DNA from: Macrosoma leucophasiata
Lineage: Eukaryota; Arthropoda; Insecta; Lepidoptera; Hedylidae
Length of the DNA: 64,000 nucleotides
Direction: 5' to 3'
Assembly (NCBI GenBank): GCA_036365455.1
Contig: JAWQUS010000026.1
Location: 14,712,001 to 14,776,000 of the forward strand
A program made the position numbers and the translations under genes. The notes under the pieces are model-generated. The model was not told the DNA's origin. It did not search any database and was given only the letters and a program-made list of their open reading frames with translations. Shown in pieces: positions 30,807-40,839 of this stretch. Numbering within the stretch: the first letter of the stretch is position 1; every line of letters starts with the position of its first letter.

Positions 30807-31322
30807 AAATCGAAACATCTCAGCCAGCGGGCTCGACTAGCCGTACATAATGCTGTACTTACTCCAACGCTTTTATATGGAAGCGAGATGCGGGATGCGG
30901 AAAGAGCATGAAAGTAAGTTAAACGCGGTCGAGATGAGATCTTTGCGCAAGATCTGCGGTGTATCACTCACCGATCGCGTTCGTAATGAAGATGTAAGAA
31001 AGAGGCTTTGTGTGAATGATAGTATCGGTGTAAAAATGAAAAAAAGCATGCTCCGATGGTTCGGGCATATAGAAAGAATCGAATGACTAAACAGATATAC
31101 AATGCGAATGTGGATGGTTGCAGAGGCCCAGGAAGACCAAGACTGACCTACCATGACCAAATAGGTCGAGTTCTATCTGATGGTGGGGTCAAAAGTCTTA
31201 GGAATCGGCGTGCATGTATGAAGAGAATGATGAAGGTAGACGAGGTACGAGAGGTTTGTCAGGACCGGGATATCTCTACACTCTCTGCCTAGCCCGTTAG
31301 GGACCTGGCGTGAAGATACATA
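30807..31322 (+). mobile_element. LINE2, 5'-truncated copy
   Basis: Begins at AATCGAAACATCTCAGCCAG and encodes the LINE2 C-terminus in two frames (VEMRSLRKICGVSLTDRVRN, then RPRLTYHDQIGRVLSDGG). A frameshift lies near 31080. It ends GGCGTGAAGATACATACATA. It then runs into TGTATGTATCTTC, its own tail in reverse. Confidence 0.9.
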
Positions 31323-31329
31323 CATAATA

Positions 31330-32090
31330 TATGTATGTATCTTCATAATATATTATTATTAATATACTTCCAACAAGATAATTTAAATCACATATAAATC
31401 TTGGTGACCCTACACAGCATCATTATTAGTCAGGTGAGCTGTAATACATTTGTTCGTCAATAAAATATTCAAATGCTAGGCAAGTGAGACAACAGCGTGT
31501 TTAATTATACAGTAGCTCTCACTAAAATGTGGTCATGGAATACCACGGTAATAATACGTTTTCGCTATTTGCACTAGAGATTTAAAACTATATACGTATT
31601 TTCTGCGAATATTAAGTTGCATGTTTATATTAATAATAATAATAAACATTTTTATTTACCAAAATCAAAAAATACAGATGATGACATAAAAAGATATAGG
31701 TAATAACACAATACTACAAGTAATGGTACCTTATACTAGGACAATATTCTATATAATTACTTTGTTGCATAAATCTGTACTTAATTATAGCTCTGTCTCT
31801 TAAACTAGGGTTACCTGTATTTTAAGAGACAGTTTTCATAATGACCTTCCCAATATATGATTTAAGCAAGCTCCGATATAAAATGTTACAAATGGTAATT
31901 ATAATTATAATTACATACCTACATACTATCTAATAAGTAAATTAAGTATAACTAGTAAATATAAAAAGTAAATTAAGTATACGTGTGTGTGTGTGTAAAA
32001 TGGTGTGTAATGTGAGCGTGCGTGTCTGTAAGGACAGAATATGCATGCAGCAAAAGTGCATGTAAATAATGTGGCGTGGAATATTTATGA
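31330..32090. other. Spacer with LINE-tail-like segment
   Basis: 31627-31700 (AATAATAATAATAAACATTT, then AAAATACAGATGATGACATA) looks like the reversed 3' end of a LINE with an ATT-repeat tail. A short GT microsatellite is at 31983-31996. No gene seen. Confidence 0.4.
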
Positions 32091-32094
32091 TATT

Positions 32095-32310
32095 TGCAAC
32101 TAAAAATATCATTTCACGCTACTAAGCTTACGTTGGACGTCACAATACTCCTTAACTAGAAGGAGTCAGCAGATAATACTGCAACAGTAGCCTAATGTTA
32201 GGTTATACCGCCCTATTCCAATAATTAGACCACTATTGCAGGGTTGACTGACTACACTAGCGGAAGAATTCTCCTCCAGTAATGAGCGTGAGGTCACGTC
32301 GATGTCACCA
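32095..32310 (+). repeat. Repeat I, copy 1
   Basis: Similar to 33655-33868: a CGCTACTAAGCTTACGTTGG-like start, AACTAGAAGGAGTCAG, CCGCCCTATTCCAATAATTAG, GAATTCTCCTCCAGTAAT. Shorter relatives lie at 54265-54415 and 55940-56080. Confidence 0.6.
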
Positions 32311-32321
32311 CCATGTAATAA

Positions 32322-32650
32322 TAATAGCTTGAGACGTCCTACTGCTGGACACGAAGTCTCACCCCTTTGGGGAGAGGCCTGGAGCTTACTCCACCACGCT
32401 GCTCCAATGCGGGTTGGTGGAGATACGGGTTAGTGGTCAGCTCGCTGTTGGACGTTTTCAAACCGCCCATGAGGCCTCTGACAAGGTTTAACGACTGCTA
32501 TCCATCGATAGCAACCGGGACCGACGGCTTTACGTGCGCTGCGAAGCACGGAAACGCGCATTTTAATTTACCACTAGCGGTCACGCAACACACGTCCGTG
32601 TCGCTTAAACCAGTAGATTGCTTCCGATCTACCGAATTCCGAATACCACG
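32322..32650 (-). repeat. SINE-D, copy 1
   Basis: Oriented by its RTE-like tail, which lies at the left (complement of ACGTCCTACTGCTGGACACG). The body has ACGACTGCTATCCATCGATA, GGACCGACGGCTTTACG and TTGCTTCCGATCTACC. Matches 56965-57305. No coding content. Confidence 0.75.
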
Positions 32651-33117
32651 GTGATAATACATTTGGCGTTATTTGCATTAAGAATGGTTTGATATTCATT
32701 AACCGACTTTAAAAAAGGAGAACAAAACTTTTTATGTCGTTACAAAGTCTATATTTTCCGACTTACGCTACCCCGTTTTACGCGAATTCCGATATACGCG
32801 TTTTTTTAATCATACCGCGGGCATTGATTTCTCCACTCCGTTCGGACAGTGTTTAGTTTACGAGAAGTTCGATTATACATTATTTATTAACCTATAATAA
32901 TGTCATCCAAAAACAAAAAAAAAATAGTAATTTGAACCTAGTATTTATATTATTATGCAAAGGTGAAACCCGAATTACGCCAATTCGACTTACACTGGGA
33001 TCGCTTAGTCCCACCTATCCCGTAAGTCCGGGGACGTGCGGCGTGTTTCTGTATTTGCAACTGAAAACATAATTGAAAAAAAAAACACAAACATAAACAT
33101 CCTACCGTTCTACATTT

Positions 33118-33404
33118 GCTGGTGGTAGAGCTCCAGTGACGGAGCTCGCGGGCGTAGGTACCACCGCATTACCTAACATACTTGCCGCTAAATGGTAGTG
33201 TTCAGCACTATCGTGTTCCGGTCAGGTGGTAATGAACGGCCCTGTAATTTCCGGCACAGAGGCATAACACCTTAGGCCTCAGGAGTGGTAACGCATCTGC
33301 ATTTTGACCTAGGTCTTTGTGTGGGTGTCTATAAGCTGCAGTCATCACTTAACATCAATGTGAACTGCATGCTTGTTTATCACTTCAATTACATAAAAAA
33401 AAAC
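33118..33404 (+). repeat. SINE-A, full-length
   Basis: Complete, from GCTGGTGGTAGAGCTCC to ACATAAAAAAAAA. Small differences from the copy at 6919. Confidence 0.9.
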
Positions 33405-33433
33405 ATTGTGGTGCAATAAAGTATTGAGTAATT

Positions 33434-33651
33434 GTTTTATATTATTTCGCATTAACACATACTTGTAAAATATATTTATTTTAAAGAAAAATGGAAAGAA
33501 AAATTTGACTTCAGGCGAAACTCGAACTCGCGGCCATCAGGCAGGACTTCGGTAGCTCAGTTGGAAGAGCGGCTGGACTAGATTCCCAGTGGCCGCGAGT
33601 TCAAGTCTCGCCTGAAGTCAAATTTACCTTTCCATTTTTTTTTTAATAAAT
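33434..33651. mobile_element. tRNA-like fold-back element E2
   Basis: Flanked by the 15-bp repeat AAGTATTGAGTAATT (33419-33433 and 33652-33666). The left arm (AAAATGGAAAGAAAAATTTG, ACTTCAGGCGAAACTCG) is the reverse complement of the right arm end. The right arm holds a tRNA-like sequence with perfect A box TAGCTCAGTTGG. The middle of the palindrome has been lost compared with E3. Confidence 0.8.
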
Positions 33652-33654
33652 AAG

Positions 33655-33868
33655 TATTGAGTAATTTCACACCACTGAGCTCACATTCGAAATCACAACA
33701 CTCCTGAACTGTAAGGAGTTAGAAGATACAAGTTTTATCGCGGGACGCTGCTGCCCATCCCGCGTTACTGCATTTCCTACCCTATTCGACTGGTTTGACC
33801 GCTGTTGCTAGGTTGATTGAGTGCACAAGCGAATTCTACTCCAGTACTAGGCGGTGATGTTGTTATTG
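33655..33868 (+). repeat. Repeat I, copy 2
   Basis: CACTGAGCTCACATTCG, TGTAAGGAGTTAGAAGATAC, GCGGGACGCTGCTGCCCATC and GAATTCTACTCCAGTACTAG in order. It resembles 32095-32310, and in its middle 55985-56060. Confidence 0.6.
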
Positions 33869-33889
33869 CAAATCAGACGTTATGTAAAT

Positions 33890-34228
33890 TAGACCAACAT
33901 ATTCAAAGAGAACCACCATAAATTATTCGAATTTTCCGAAATTATTCCAGTGCATGAAAAAATCAGATTAAGTATATTAAATGAAGAATTTTTCAATTAT
34001 AATAAAACAACACATAACTTAGACAATTCTACTGACGTAAGAACCCGTAGCTCTTATAAAAACAAATTATTGTTACCAAAATACAATAATCTTTATGACA
34101 AAAGAACCTTAAAATATACCGAACCTTCTTTTATAAATGAACTGCCAACAGAATTGAGAAATGAAATAAATAATAAGAACATTAAATATAAATTGAAACA
34201 TTTTTTTATAAATAAATTAACAACAACA
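33890..34228 (+). mobile_element. LINE ORF2 C-terminal fragment with CAA tail
   Basis: The frame 33950-34234 reads DVRTRSSYKNKLLLPKYN then SFINELPTELRN and FKHFF-like hydrophobic end residues. This N/T-R..-L..P...-FN.LP pattern is typical of the end of Jockey/CR1-type ORF2. It finishes in CAACAACAAC, probably the tail. Which LINE family is unclear. Confidence 0.6.
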
Positions 34229-34239
34229 ACGTAAGTAAT

Positions 34240-34771
34240 AATTGTTTTATATTATTTCGCATTAACACATGCTTGTGAAATATATTTTTATTTTTAAAGA
34301 AAAATGGAAAGAAAAATTTTGACTTCAGGCGAGACTCGAACTCGCGACCCACTGGGAATCTAGTCCAGCCGCTCTTCCAATTGAGCTACTGAAGCCCTGC
34401 CCGATTTGTCAAATCTTTCCTTCACATCTATTGCATTGCTTTATGGTAGCAGCAGCTCCATCTATTACCAACTATGCTAGTTAGGCAACCGATATAATAG
34501 ACTTTTCAGTTTATTGAATATCGTAAAGAAGTCGCTTTTACCCTTAACTACCATAACTTAAGCCTTAATTACCTTACTAGCATAGTTGGTAATAGATGGC
34601 GCTGCTGCTACCATAAAGCAATGCAATAGATGTGAAGGAAAGATTTGACAAATCGGGCAGGGCTTCAGTAGCTCAATTGGAAGAGCGGCTGGACTAGATT
34701 CCCAGTGGGTCGCGAGTTCGACTCTCGCCTGAAGTCAAAATTTTTCTTTCCATTTTTCTTTAAAAATAAAA
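34240..34771. mobile_element. tRNA-like fold-back element E3, 532 bp
   Basis: Flanked by the 11-bp repeat ACGTAAGTAAT (34229-34239 and 34772-34782). Arms at about 34300-34495 and 34577-34765 are near-perfect inverted copies of about 190 bp. Each arm holds a complete tRNA-like cloverleaf facing outward (minus at 34321-34396, plus at 34662-34736). The loop of ~80 bases includes GTCGCTTTTACCCTTAA. No protein content. Confidence 0.85.
34662..34736 (+). other. tRNA-like sequence in E3 right arm
   Basis: Acceptor GCTTCAG with CTGAAGT (one wobble), D stem GCTC/GAGC, T arm GCGAG-TTCGACT-CTCGC, B box GAGTTCGACTC. The anticodon stem has the same mismatch as in E1. The minus-strand twin is at 34321-34396. 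Probably a repeat-borne pol III promoter rather than a working tRNA. Confidence 0.6.
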
Positions 34772-34784
34772 ACGTAAGTAATAT

Positions 34785-35080
34785 AAACGAATTCTAAAAA
34801 AACAAATTACACTCACATTATGTACTTTTTATCAAACAACATGCTGTATACACACAAGTCAGGTGGGTCGGTGCAGCGCTCAGGTTCGACGGAGTGCTCG
34901 CGCTCGCCGCTATATTACCTACTTACCTACATGATTGTAATACGCATGCCTAGTCTATATTAATTTGATTTTGTAGGTAGGTAATTAATGTTATAAATAA
35001 TATGTTGATGACACTGACGCGCGGTAAAACTCGAACGAGTTTATGTTGCGTCTTACTGTTATTGTATTCACCTAATTATT
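34785..35080. other. Spacer, no gene seen
   Basis: No supported feature. GTAGGTAGGTAATTAATG at 34973 is a short simple repeat. Confidence 0.4.
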
Positions 35081-35385
35081 GTATGTTACGTAACTTCACG
35101 CCTGTAATCCCTGAAGGGGTAGGCAGAGGTAAATGCATGCATTCAATCATACATGCAAACACCCACGACTCGCCGGTTACGTTTTGGCCCATGTAACAGG
35201 TGGCGAACCTGTTGCCATCTCCGGGCACATTACCAAACTCCGAGGTACTGGGAAACTTCCAGAAAATGGAAAAATCCCAATAGAAGCAAAGATAAAGGAT
35301 TTTAAACCATTATCTCTGATAGCCGGGAATCGAACCCAGGACCTCCAGCGTAATAGTAGTGGCCTGCTACGCTACTGAGGCAGTT
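35081..35385 (-). repeat. SINE-C, near full-length
   Basis: Tail at left (TAACTTCACGCCTGTAATCC then GGGGTAGGCAGAGG), tRNA-like head at right with B box complement GGGAATCGAACCC. A few bases are lost in the A-box region (CTGCTACGCTACTGAGGCAG). Confidence 0.85.
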
Positions 35386-35651
35386 AAATGTTACTGTATG
35401 TTTTTTAAATAAATAAAAAAAAAAAAACACGATTTCATTGGATTATTCTTGAGACGTATATTCACTTTTACAAGCAGTATGCAAGAGAGACATTACAGAC
35501 ATGACAATCAGAACAAGACAAAGTAGTGCTGGGCAACTGCCATAGTGTTGTACGCAGACAATACAAACAAGTTACACAATTAAGTAAACCGATACAAACC
35601 AAGAACCAGAACTAACAAACCATATACTTTACTTTTAGTAGCGTTTACATT

Positions 35652-35816
35652 ACCTGTAATTTCCGGCACAGAGGCGTAACACCTTGGGCCTCAGGAGTGG
35701 TAACGCATTTGCATTTTGACCTTGGTCTTTGTGTGGGTGTCTATAGGCTGCAGTCATCACTTAACATCAATGTGAATTGCATGCTTGTTTGCCACTTCAA
35801 TTACATAAAAAAAAAA
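35652..35816 (+). repeat. SINE-A, 5'-truncated, long flanking repeat
   Basis: Starts at ACCTGTAATTTCCGG and ends in the A-tail. It exactly fills the gap between two 41-bp direct repeats (35611-35651 and 35817-35857, ACTA.CAAACCATATACTTTA in each) that differ at two positions. Confidence 0.9.
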
Positions 35817-35859
35817 CTATCAAACCATATACTTTATTTTTAGTAGCGTTTACATTCAG

Positions 35860-36110
35860 AATCAGAATCAGAAACTCATTTATTCATCTAGGGTGACATG
35901 CACCTCTTATGACACGTCAAAAACAAACAAAATTAATTAAAGCAAATAACAACTGATACACATGTCAAACAAGATAAAAAATATATGTAAAGTCAAGAAT
36001 ATCACTAAGAGAAAACTAAATGTGATAAACTAATGTAAAAGTATATCAGTAGAATGTCTCTTTCAAACTGATAACAAAGAGTAAAAAGAAAAGAAAAAGA
36101 GTCATTCTTT
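35860..36110 (-). repeat. LINE 3'-end-like, AT-rich
   Basis: CAGAATCAGAATCAGAAACTC ATTTATTCAT starts a segment that resembles reversed LINE 3' UTRs (AGCAAATAACAACTGATACA is close to 37065 and to the complement of 48905). No ORF. Confidence 0.45.
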
Positions 36111-36185
36111 GTCATTAATATGTAATATTACCCATACTCATATCTTCAAAAGTTGTCACGTCGGTGTCGATGTTTTTGTATCTTC

Positions 36186-36327
36186 AGGCACAGAGGCATA
36201 TCACCTAATGCCTCAGGAGTGGCAGCGCATCTGTATTTTGACCTCTGGTCATTGTGTGGGTGTCTATAGGCTACAATGTGAACTGCATGCTTGTTTGCCA
36301 CTTCTATAACATAAAAAAAAAAAAAAT
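36186..36327 (+). repeat. SINE-A, truncated and deleted
   Basis: CAGGCACAGAGGCATATCAC to the A-tail, lacking CTGCAGTCATCACTTAACATC between GTCTATAGGCT and ACAATGTGAACTGC. Confidence 0.85.
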
Positions 36328-36329
36328 AA

Positions 36330-36476
36330 TTTGTAATGTTTTCACACAAAAACTACTGGATCGATTTAAAAAATTATTTCACCATTAGAAAGCTGTATCT
36401 TCACTGGGTGACATAGGCACATAACATATGAAATTTATCATTCAGTGCATCCGTGGGAAGCCGGGGCCAGCTACTA
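36330..36476 (+). mobile_element. Helitron-like 3' end
   Basis: Ends GTGGGAAGCCGGGGCCAGCT then ACTAG. The GCGAAGCCGGGGC...CTAG-type terminus is widespread in Lepidoptera. The 5' border is unclear because SINE-A lies directly upstream. Confidence 0.5.
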
Positions 36477-36731
36477 GTCTATATGTATAAAAATCAATTG
36501 CTGTTCGTTAGTCTCGCTATAACTCGAGAACGGCTTTACCGACTTGGCTTATTTTGGTTTTGAATGATTTTGAAGTCCAGGGAAGGTTTAAAAGGCAAGA
36601 AAATATGGAGAAATTGAAGGGAAATAGTAAAAACCACAATATCATTTTTCCATACAAATAGTCCGTATCTATTAAACTTTTGACACATTATTTCATTGTG
36701 AGGCAATACGAAGTTCGCCGGGTCAGCTAGT
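36477..36731 (+). mobile_element. Non-autonomous Helitron, Lep1-like, copy 1
   Basis: Starts TCTATATGTATAAAAATCAA and ends CGAAGTTCGCCGGGTCAGCT then AGT. A short hairpin (CGAAGTTCG) precedes the CTAG terminus, with no target duplication. The second copy is at 56299-56544. No Rep/helicase content. Confidence 0.7.
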
Positions 36732-36979
36732 ATAATGTAAAGTTAGTATATGAGCAGGTTTTGCAAGAAATGTGAGTCCGCTGCGCACATTATGACCTAC
36801 ATTCATTACCCGTAATCCGATATTCAGCGCCGAAACGAACGCTGCTCGGGGAAAATATTATTATCTTACAAATTGTTACTTAGAAGCTAATTTAATATAA
36901 GGTTTATTTACCGACGCCCTGGATTTACTCTGATATATTAAAGTTTAGATATAATACTAACAACGTGTTTGAAAATAAG

Positions 36980-37265
36980 TCAAACTCAAACTCAAAAATT
37001 CATTTAATCACTTGGAAATAATAGAATTTGCTTGTGATAGGTCAAATTACAAATATAAAATTAAAGCGAATAACAACTGATACGTTGATTAATATGTCAA
37101 AGTAAACAAAATAAAATAAATAATAGCCCAAAAATACTAAATAATAAAAATAGGTATCAATAGAATGTTCCATACACTCTTTTACAAACGGCAAGATAAG
37201 ACTAAACAAAAAAATATGGGACATTCTTTGACATTCACTGGCAAGGTTCTAAAGCCCACATTACT
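36980..37265 (-). repeat. LINE 3' end (repeat E), copy 1
   Basis: Reverse complement of 43098-43455 and 48670-49007. The tail (TCAAACTCAAACTCAAAAAT here) is the complement of a GAGTTT repeat, which marks it as a LINE 3' terminus. The 63-codon and similar frames carry no domain. Confidence 0.7.
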
Positions 37266-37455
37266 TATACTACTTGGCAAAGTCCTAATACTTGTTTATA
37301 AATTTATTTATTTTCAAATAATTTTTAGGCTTTGAAAATTGTAAACCATCAAATTGTTAAAAAAATCTGACGTGCTTGACAAATTACTCGATAGTGCTTT
37401 TTCGGTGCATTATAATTTTCGTTATCAATGTAAGTCTTTCGTTTTATAATTTCTG

Positions 37456-37731
37456 CTTTTTTTTTAATGTAATAAAAGTGGCAAACAATCATGCAGTTCA
37501 CATTGATGTTAAGTGATGATGAAGTAGACAACTACAATGACCAGAGGTCAAAATGCAGATGCGCTGCCACTCCTGAAACATTAGGTGTCATGCCTCTGTG
37601 CCGGAAATTACAGGGCCGTACATTACCACCTGTCCGGAACACGATATTGATGAACACTACAATTTAGCGGCAGGTAATGCGGTGGTGCCTACGCCCGCGA
37701 GCTCCGTCACTGGAGCTCTACCACCAGTAAG
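37456..37731 (-). repeat. SINE-A
   Basis: Minus-strand copy from TTTTTTTTTAATGTAATAAA to CTCTACCACCAG, with small internal deletions (GATGATGAAGTAGACAACTA in place of the CTGCAGCCTATAG block). Confidence 0.85.
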
Positions 37732-37854
37732 TATATGCTATTGTTTGTTGAAAGGTTTTAACCAACAAATTTGTGAAATATCTTAGTTCATCCCCTTTAA
37801 TTACATATTTTGTGTTTTAACGTGGGAGTTACAATCAAGCTTATGGTTAACGTC

Positions 37855-38022
37855 AATGGTAAGTTTGATTCGAAGGGTCGCGGGTTCGATCCCCGCACCG
37901 GGACAAATATTTGTATGATATTTGTTTCGGGTCTAGGTGTATGTGTTGTATGTGTACAACGGCACCCGCGACACAGGTTTATACCTCCTGCGGGGCTGTG
38001 AGTGTAAGCGTATTTTTTTTTC
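37855..38022 (+). repeat. SINE-B, 5'-truncated
   Basis: Starts at the T-arm part of the head (GGTCGCGGGTTCGATCCCCG, perfect B box), then TTCGGGTCTAGGTGTATGTG and tail GGGGCTGTGAGTGTAAGCGT with a T-run. Box A is missing. Confidence 0.85.
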
Positions 38023-38564
38023 AAAGATCTGCATTAGCTAAGCTGTTACTTAAAAAACTAATATTGAATGATCATATTATGTAGTTAGTATCTAAGTAGG
38101 GTTTGTATAGCTAGCTCGCTGCGGCACTTTATGACCTACATTCATTACCCGTAATCTGATATTCAGCGCCCAAACTAATTCTGCTCGGGGAAAATATTAC
38201 GTATTATCTTGCAAATTGTTACTTGGAAGCTAGTTTTTTATGACGTTTATTTAACACTACACCCTGGATTTGCTCTGGTATATTATAGTTCATATAAACA
38301 ACGTGTTTTCTAGTGGACCACTATCACCAGTTCCTTTTGCGAATTGTATTCCCTCAAGGGTATTACATTAAATTAAAATGGCCTTCAATTCCTAAAAAGC
38401 AAAAGAACATATTTTACAATCACAAAGTTTCTAACGTAATGAACTTAAAATTTTAGTTAAGCTATACATTTATTTTCTTGAGAATTTTAAAAAAACATGC
38501 AATATCTCTGTTAGGTATGAAAAACATGCTTCTATGTAGGTACTACAGTTTGTTATCTACTAAA

Positions 38565-38715
38565 TTCATCATTATCATCATTTCAGCCAATAGACGTCCA
38601 CTGCTGAACAAAGGCCTCCCCCAAAGAATGCCACAACGAACGGTACTGGGCCGCCCTCATCCAGCGATTGCCCGCGACCTTCACCAGGTCGTCGGTCCAC
38701 CTCGTGGGGGGTTTC
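38565..38715 (-). mobile_element. RTE, 3' end
   Basis: TCATCATTTCAGCCAATAGA, CGTCCACTGCTGAACAAAGG, then CGTCGGTCCACCTCGTGGGG: the complement of the last 150 bp of RTE, including the stop region. Confidence 0.85.
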
Positions 38716-38862
38716 TTCTAAATTACAATAAAATGTCTACCTATGCTATTAAAATTTATTTTTATACTACAATATTGGATTTGCATATGCAATCCCTCAA
38801 AGGGTAGACAGAGGTAAATGCATGTAAACATCGACGATTCTAAGTTACATCTTTGTCGCACT

Positions 38863-39290
38863 CATCATCATCATCATTTCAGCCAAAGAATGCCACAACG
38901 AACGGTCCTGGGCCGCCCTCATCCAGCGATTGCCCGCGACCTTCACTAGGTCGTCAGCCCATCTTGTGGGTGGCCTGCCCATGCTTCGTTTTCCGGTACG
39001 CGGTCGCCACTCAAGAACTGCTCTGCCCCAACGGCTGTAAGTTCTTCGAGCTATGTGCCCTACCCACTGCCACTTGAGTCTCGCTATTCGGTGAGCTATG
39101 TCGGTAGCTTTGGTTTTTATGCGGATCTCCTCATTGATTCGATCTCGCAGAGAAACTCCAAGCATAGCTCTCTCCATTGCTCTCTGAGTGACCTTGAGCC
39201 TTCTTATGAGGCCCATAGTGAGCGACCACGTTTCTGTCCCATATGTCATCACTGGCAACACACATTTGTCGCAATAAATAAACATATTTT
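38863..39290 (-). mobile_element. RTE, 3' fragment with short open frame
   Basis: Minus-strand frame of 153 codons holding [37 protein letters not shown] and GRPPTRWADDLV. It matches the RTE C-terminus, but the last ~25 codons before the stop are missing (SLAEMMMMM directly after DRSLW). A separate insertion from 38565-38715. Confidence 0.85.
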
Positions 39291-39299
39291 CTTTCTTTC

Positions 39300-39490
39300 T
39301 TTTCATGTAAAAGGTGGCCAGCCTATTGACTTACCGGGCCGGGCACGTTATCAAAGTCTGTGTGTCTGTCTGTCTGTGACATTGGGAACGAACGATGGAT
39401 TAAATAATTATTAGAAGCTTCTCACCAGAAAATTGATCCCAAGGCCTCAACGTAGCAGAAGTAGCCTGCTACCACTAGACTACTGAAATG
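39300..39490 (-). repeat. SINE-C, head portion with divergent body
   Basis: AAAAGGTGGCCAGCCTATTG and GGCACGTTATCAAAGTC, then a TGTCTGTCTGTC tract. The complement of the tRNA-like head follows (CAGAAGTAGCCTGCTACCAC then TAGACTACTGA). Confidence 0.65.
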
Positions 39491-39492
39491 GT

Positions 39493-39750
39493 TTCTGGTG
39501 ATAGAGCACCAGTGACGTAGCTCGCGGGCATAGGCACCACCGCATTACCTAATATACTTGCCGCTAAATGGTAGAGTTCAGCACTATTGTGTTCCGGTCA
39601 GGTGGTAATGTACGGCCCTGTGATATCCGGCACAGAGGCAAACGCATCTACATGTTGACCTTGGGCTTTGTGTGGGTGTCTATAGGCTGCAGTCATCACT
39701 TAACATCAATGTGAACTGCATGTTTGTTTACCAATTCCATTGAATTAAAA
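39493..39750 (+). repeat. SINE-A
   Basis: Nearly complete with one internal gap. Flanked by AAATGGTT on both sides (about 39485 and 39757), a possible 8-bp target duplication. Inserted in the SINE-C head copy. Confidence 0.85.
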
Positions 39751-39944
39751 AAAAAATGGTTGAAAAACAATGCTAATAACTGCACGCTCGTTTAATATTT
39801 TCATCAAACACAAAACATAATATCATATTGCCGAAATCCAAAGACATTTTGAGTCAGCATAAATATGCAATAACATATTTATTGCCGCACATATTATCCA
39901 AAACAGCGAATTTCATTTATTTACCCCAAAACATCCCCTTCGTA

Positions 39945-40030
39945 GCGTCTACATATCGATGCTACGTACATCCGTAGCGGGTCTACGACGTGCTACGACG
40001 CCCCCGTAGCGCTTTATGAGGGGGTTTATG
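39945..40030. repeat. CGTAGC/GCTACG word cluster
   Basis: CGTAGCG, GCTACG, CGTAGCGGG, CTACGACG, GCTACGACG and CGTAGCG follow one another in both orientations within 70 bases and can form several hairpins. No second copy seen in the window. Confidence 0.5.
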
Positions 40031-40133
40031 AAGCCTCCTCGCTTCCAATCTACGAAATAGAGTTTATGTACTGGCACTGTTTGACATTTATATACTTTTT
40101 AGGGTTCCCAATGTCTAAAAAAGGAACGTTTAT

Positions 40134-40320
40134 GGTTTAAATGGTTTAAAGACATTTATTTCCTCATAAAGATTTACAATCACTTACATGAGAAACAGTT
40201 GTAAGATAAGATAAGATAAGAAACATTTATTTGACACACAGCGAGACACATAAAACAGACATAAAACGTAACAGGTAACAGGAGAAACACATTTTCTAAA
40301 AATTAATACATACCTATACA
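40134..40320 (-). repeat. LINE 3'-end-like segment with GATAA repeat
   Basis: TAAGATAAGATAAGATAAGA followed by AACATTTATTTGACACACAG is the reversed 3' end of a LINE with a microsatellite tail. A second such start, ATGGTTTAAATGGTTTAAAG, lies just upstream. Confidence 0.45.
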
Positions 40321-40350
40321 CGTAATATGTCTCACGGCTGCCAAAAAGGT

Positions 40351-40415
40351 GTCCTGTTCAGCAAATGTCAGGTACCTTCATATGAAAGGTACCTGACGCT
40401 GGTTTTCAACAGGAC
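40351..40415. other. 65-base hairpin
   Basis: GTCCTGTT (40351) pairs with AACAGGAC (40408). TCAGGTACCTT (40368) pairs with AAGGTACCTGA (40386) around a 7-base loop. A 9/11-base internal loop separates the two stems. Confidence 0.6.
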
Positions 40416-40839
40416 CCTTAGTGAGTGAACCACGGATGTCAAATTTATAATAAAGGATACTTGTACTAATACTTATACAAGGTACATACATACGGATATA
40501 AAACAGATAATAAGCCATTAAAATAACATACTTAAATAATACATACTAGTAGGTACAAACAATAATAGATAGATTAATACCAAAGTAAATAAAATATAAG
40601 CAGATAAAAAACATCTTATTAAATATCATAATTGAACAGTATCATCATTGTACAGTATAAACGTTTTGTTGGGCTATTTAAAATTATCCTATTACAATCA
40701 CAAGTCACATCACATCACAGAACGTAAAGTAACAATTATATTTGTGAACAATTATGAACTGATGTAGGTAGTTCTAGATAAGACTGAACTCGGCTTGCAC
40801 TTTTGCATTATAATAATTTTGTTCGTCCGTATGTTTATT

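Noticed and set aside
38845..39306. 153-codon minus-strand frame as an intact gene
   Set aside because: It is only the C-terminal part of the RTE ORF, lacks EN and RT catalytic regions and has a deleted end.
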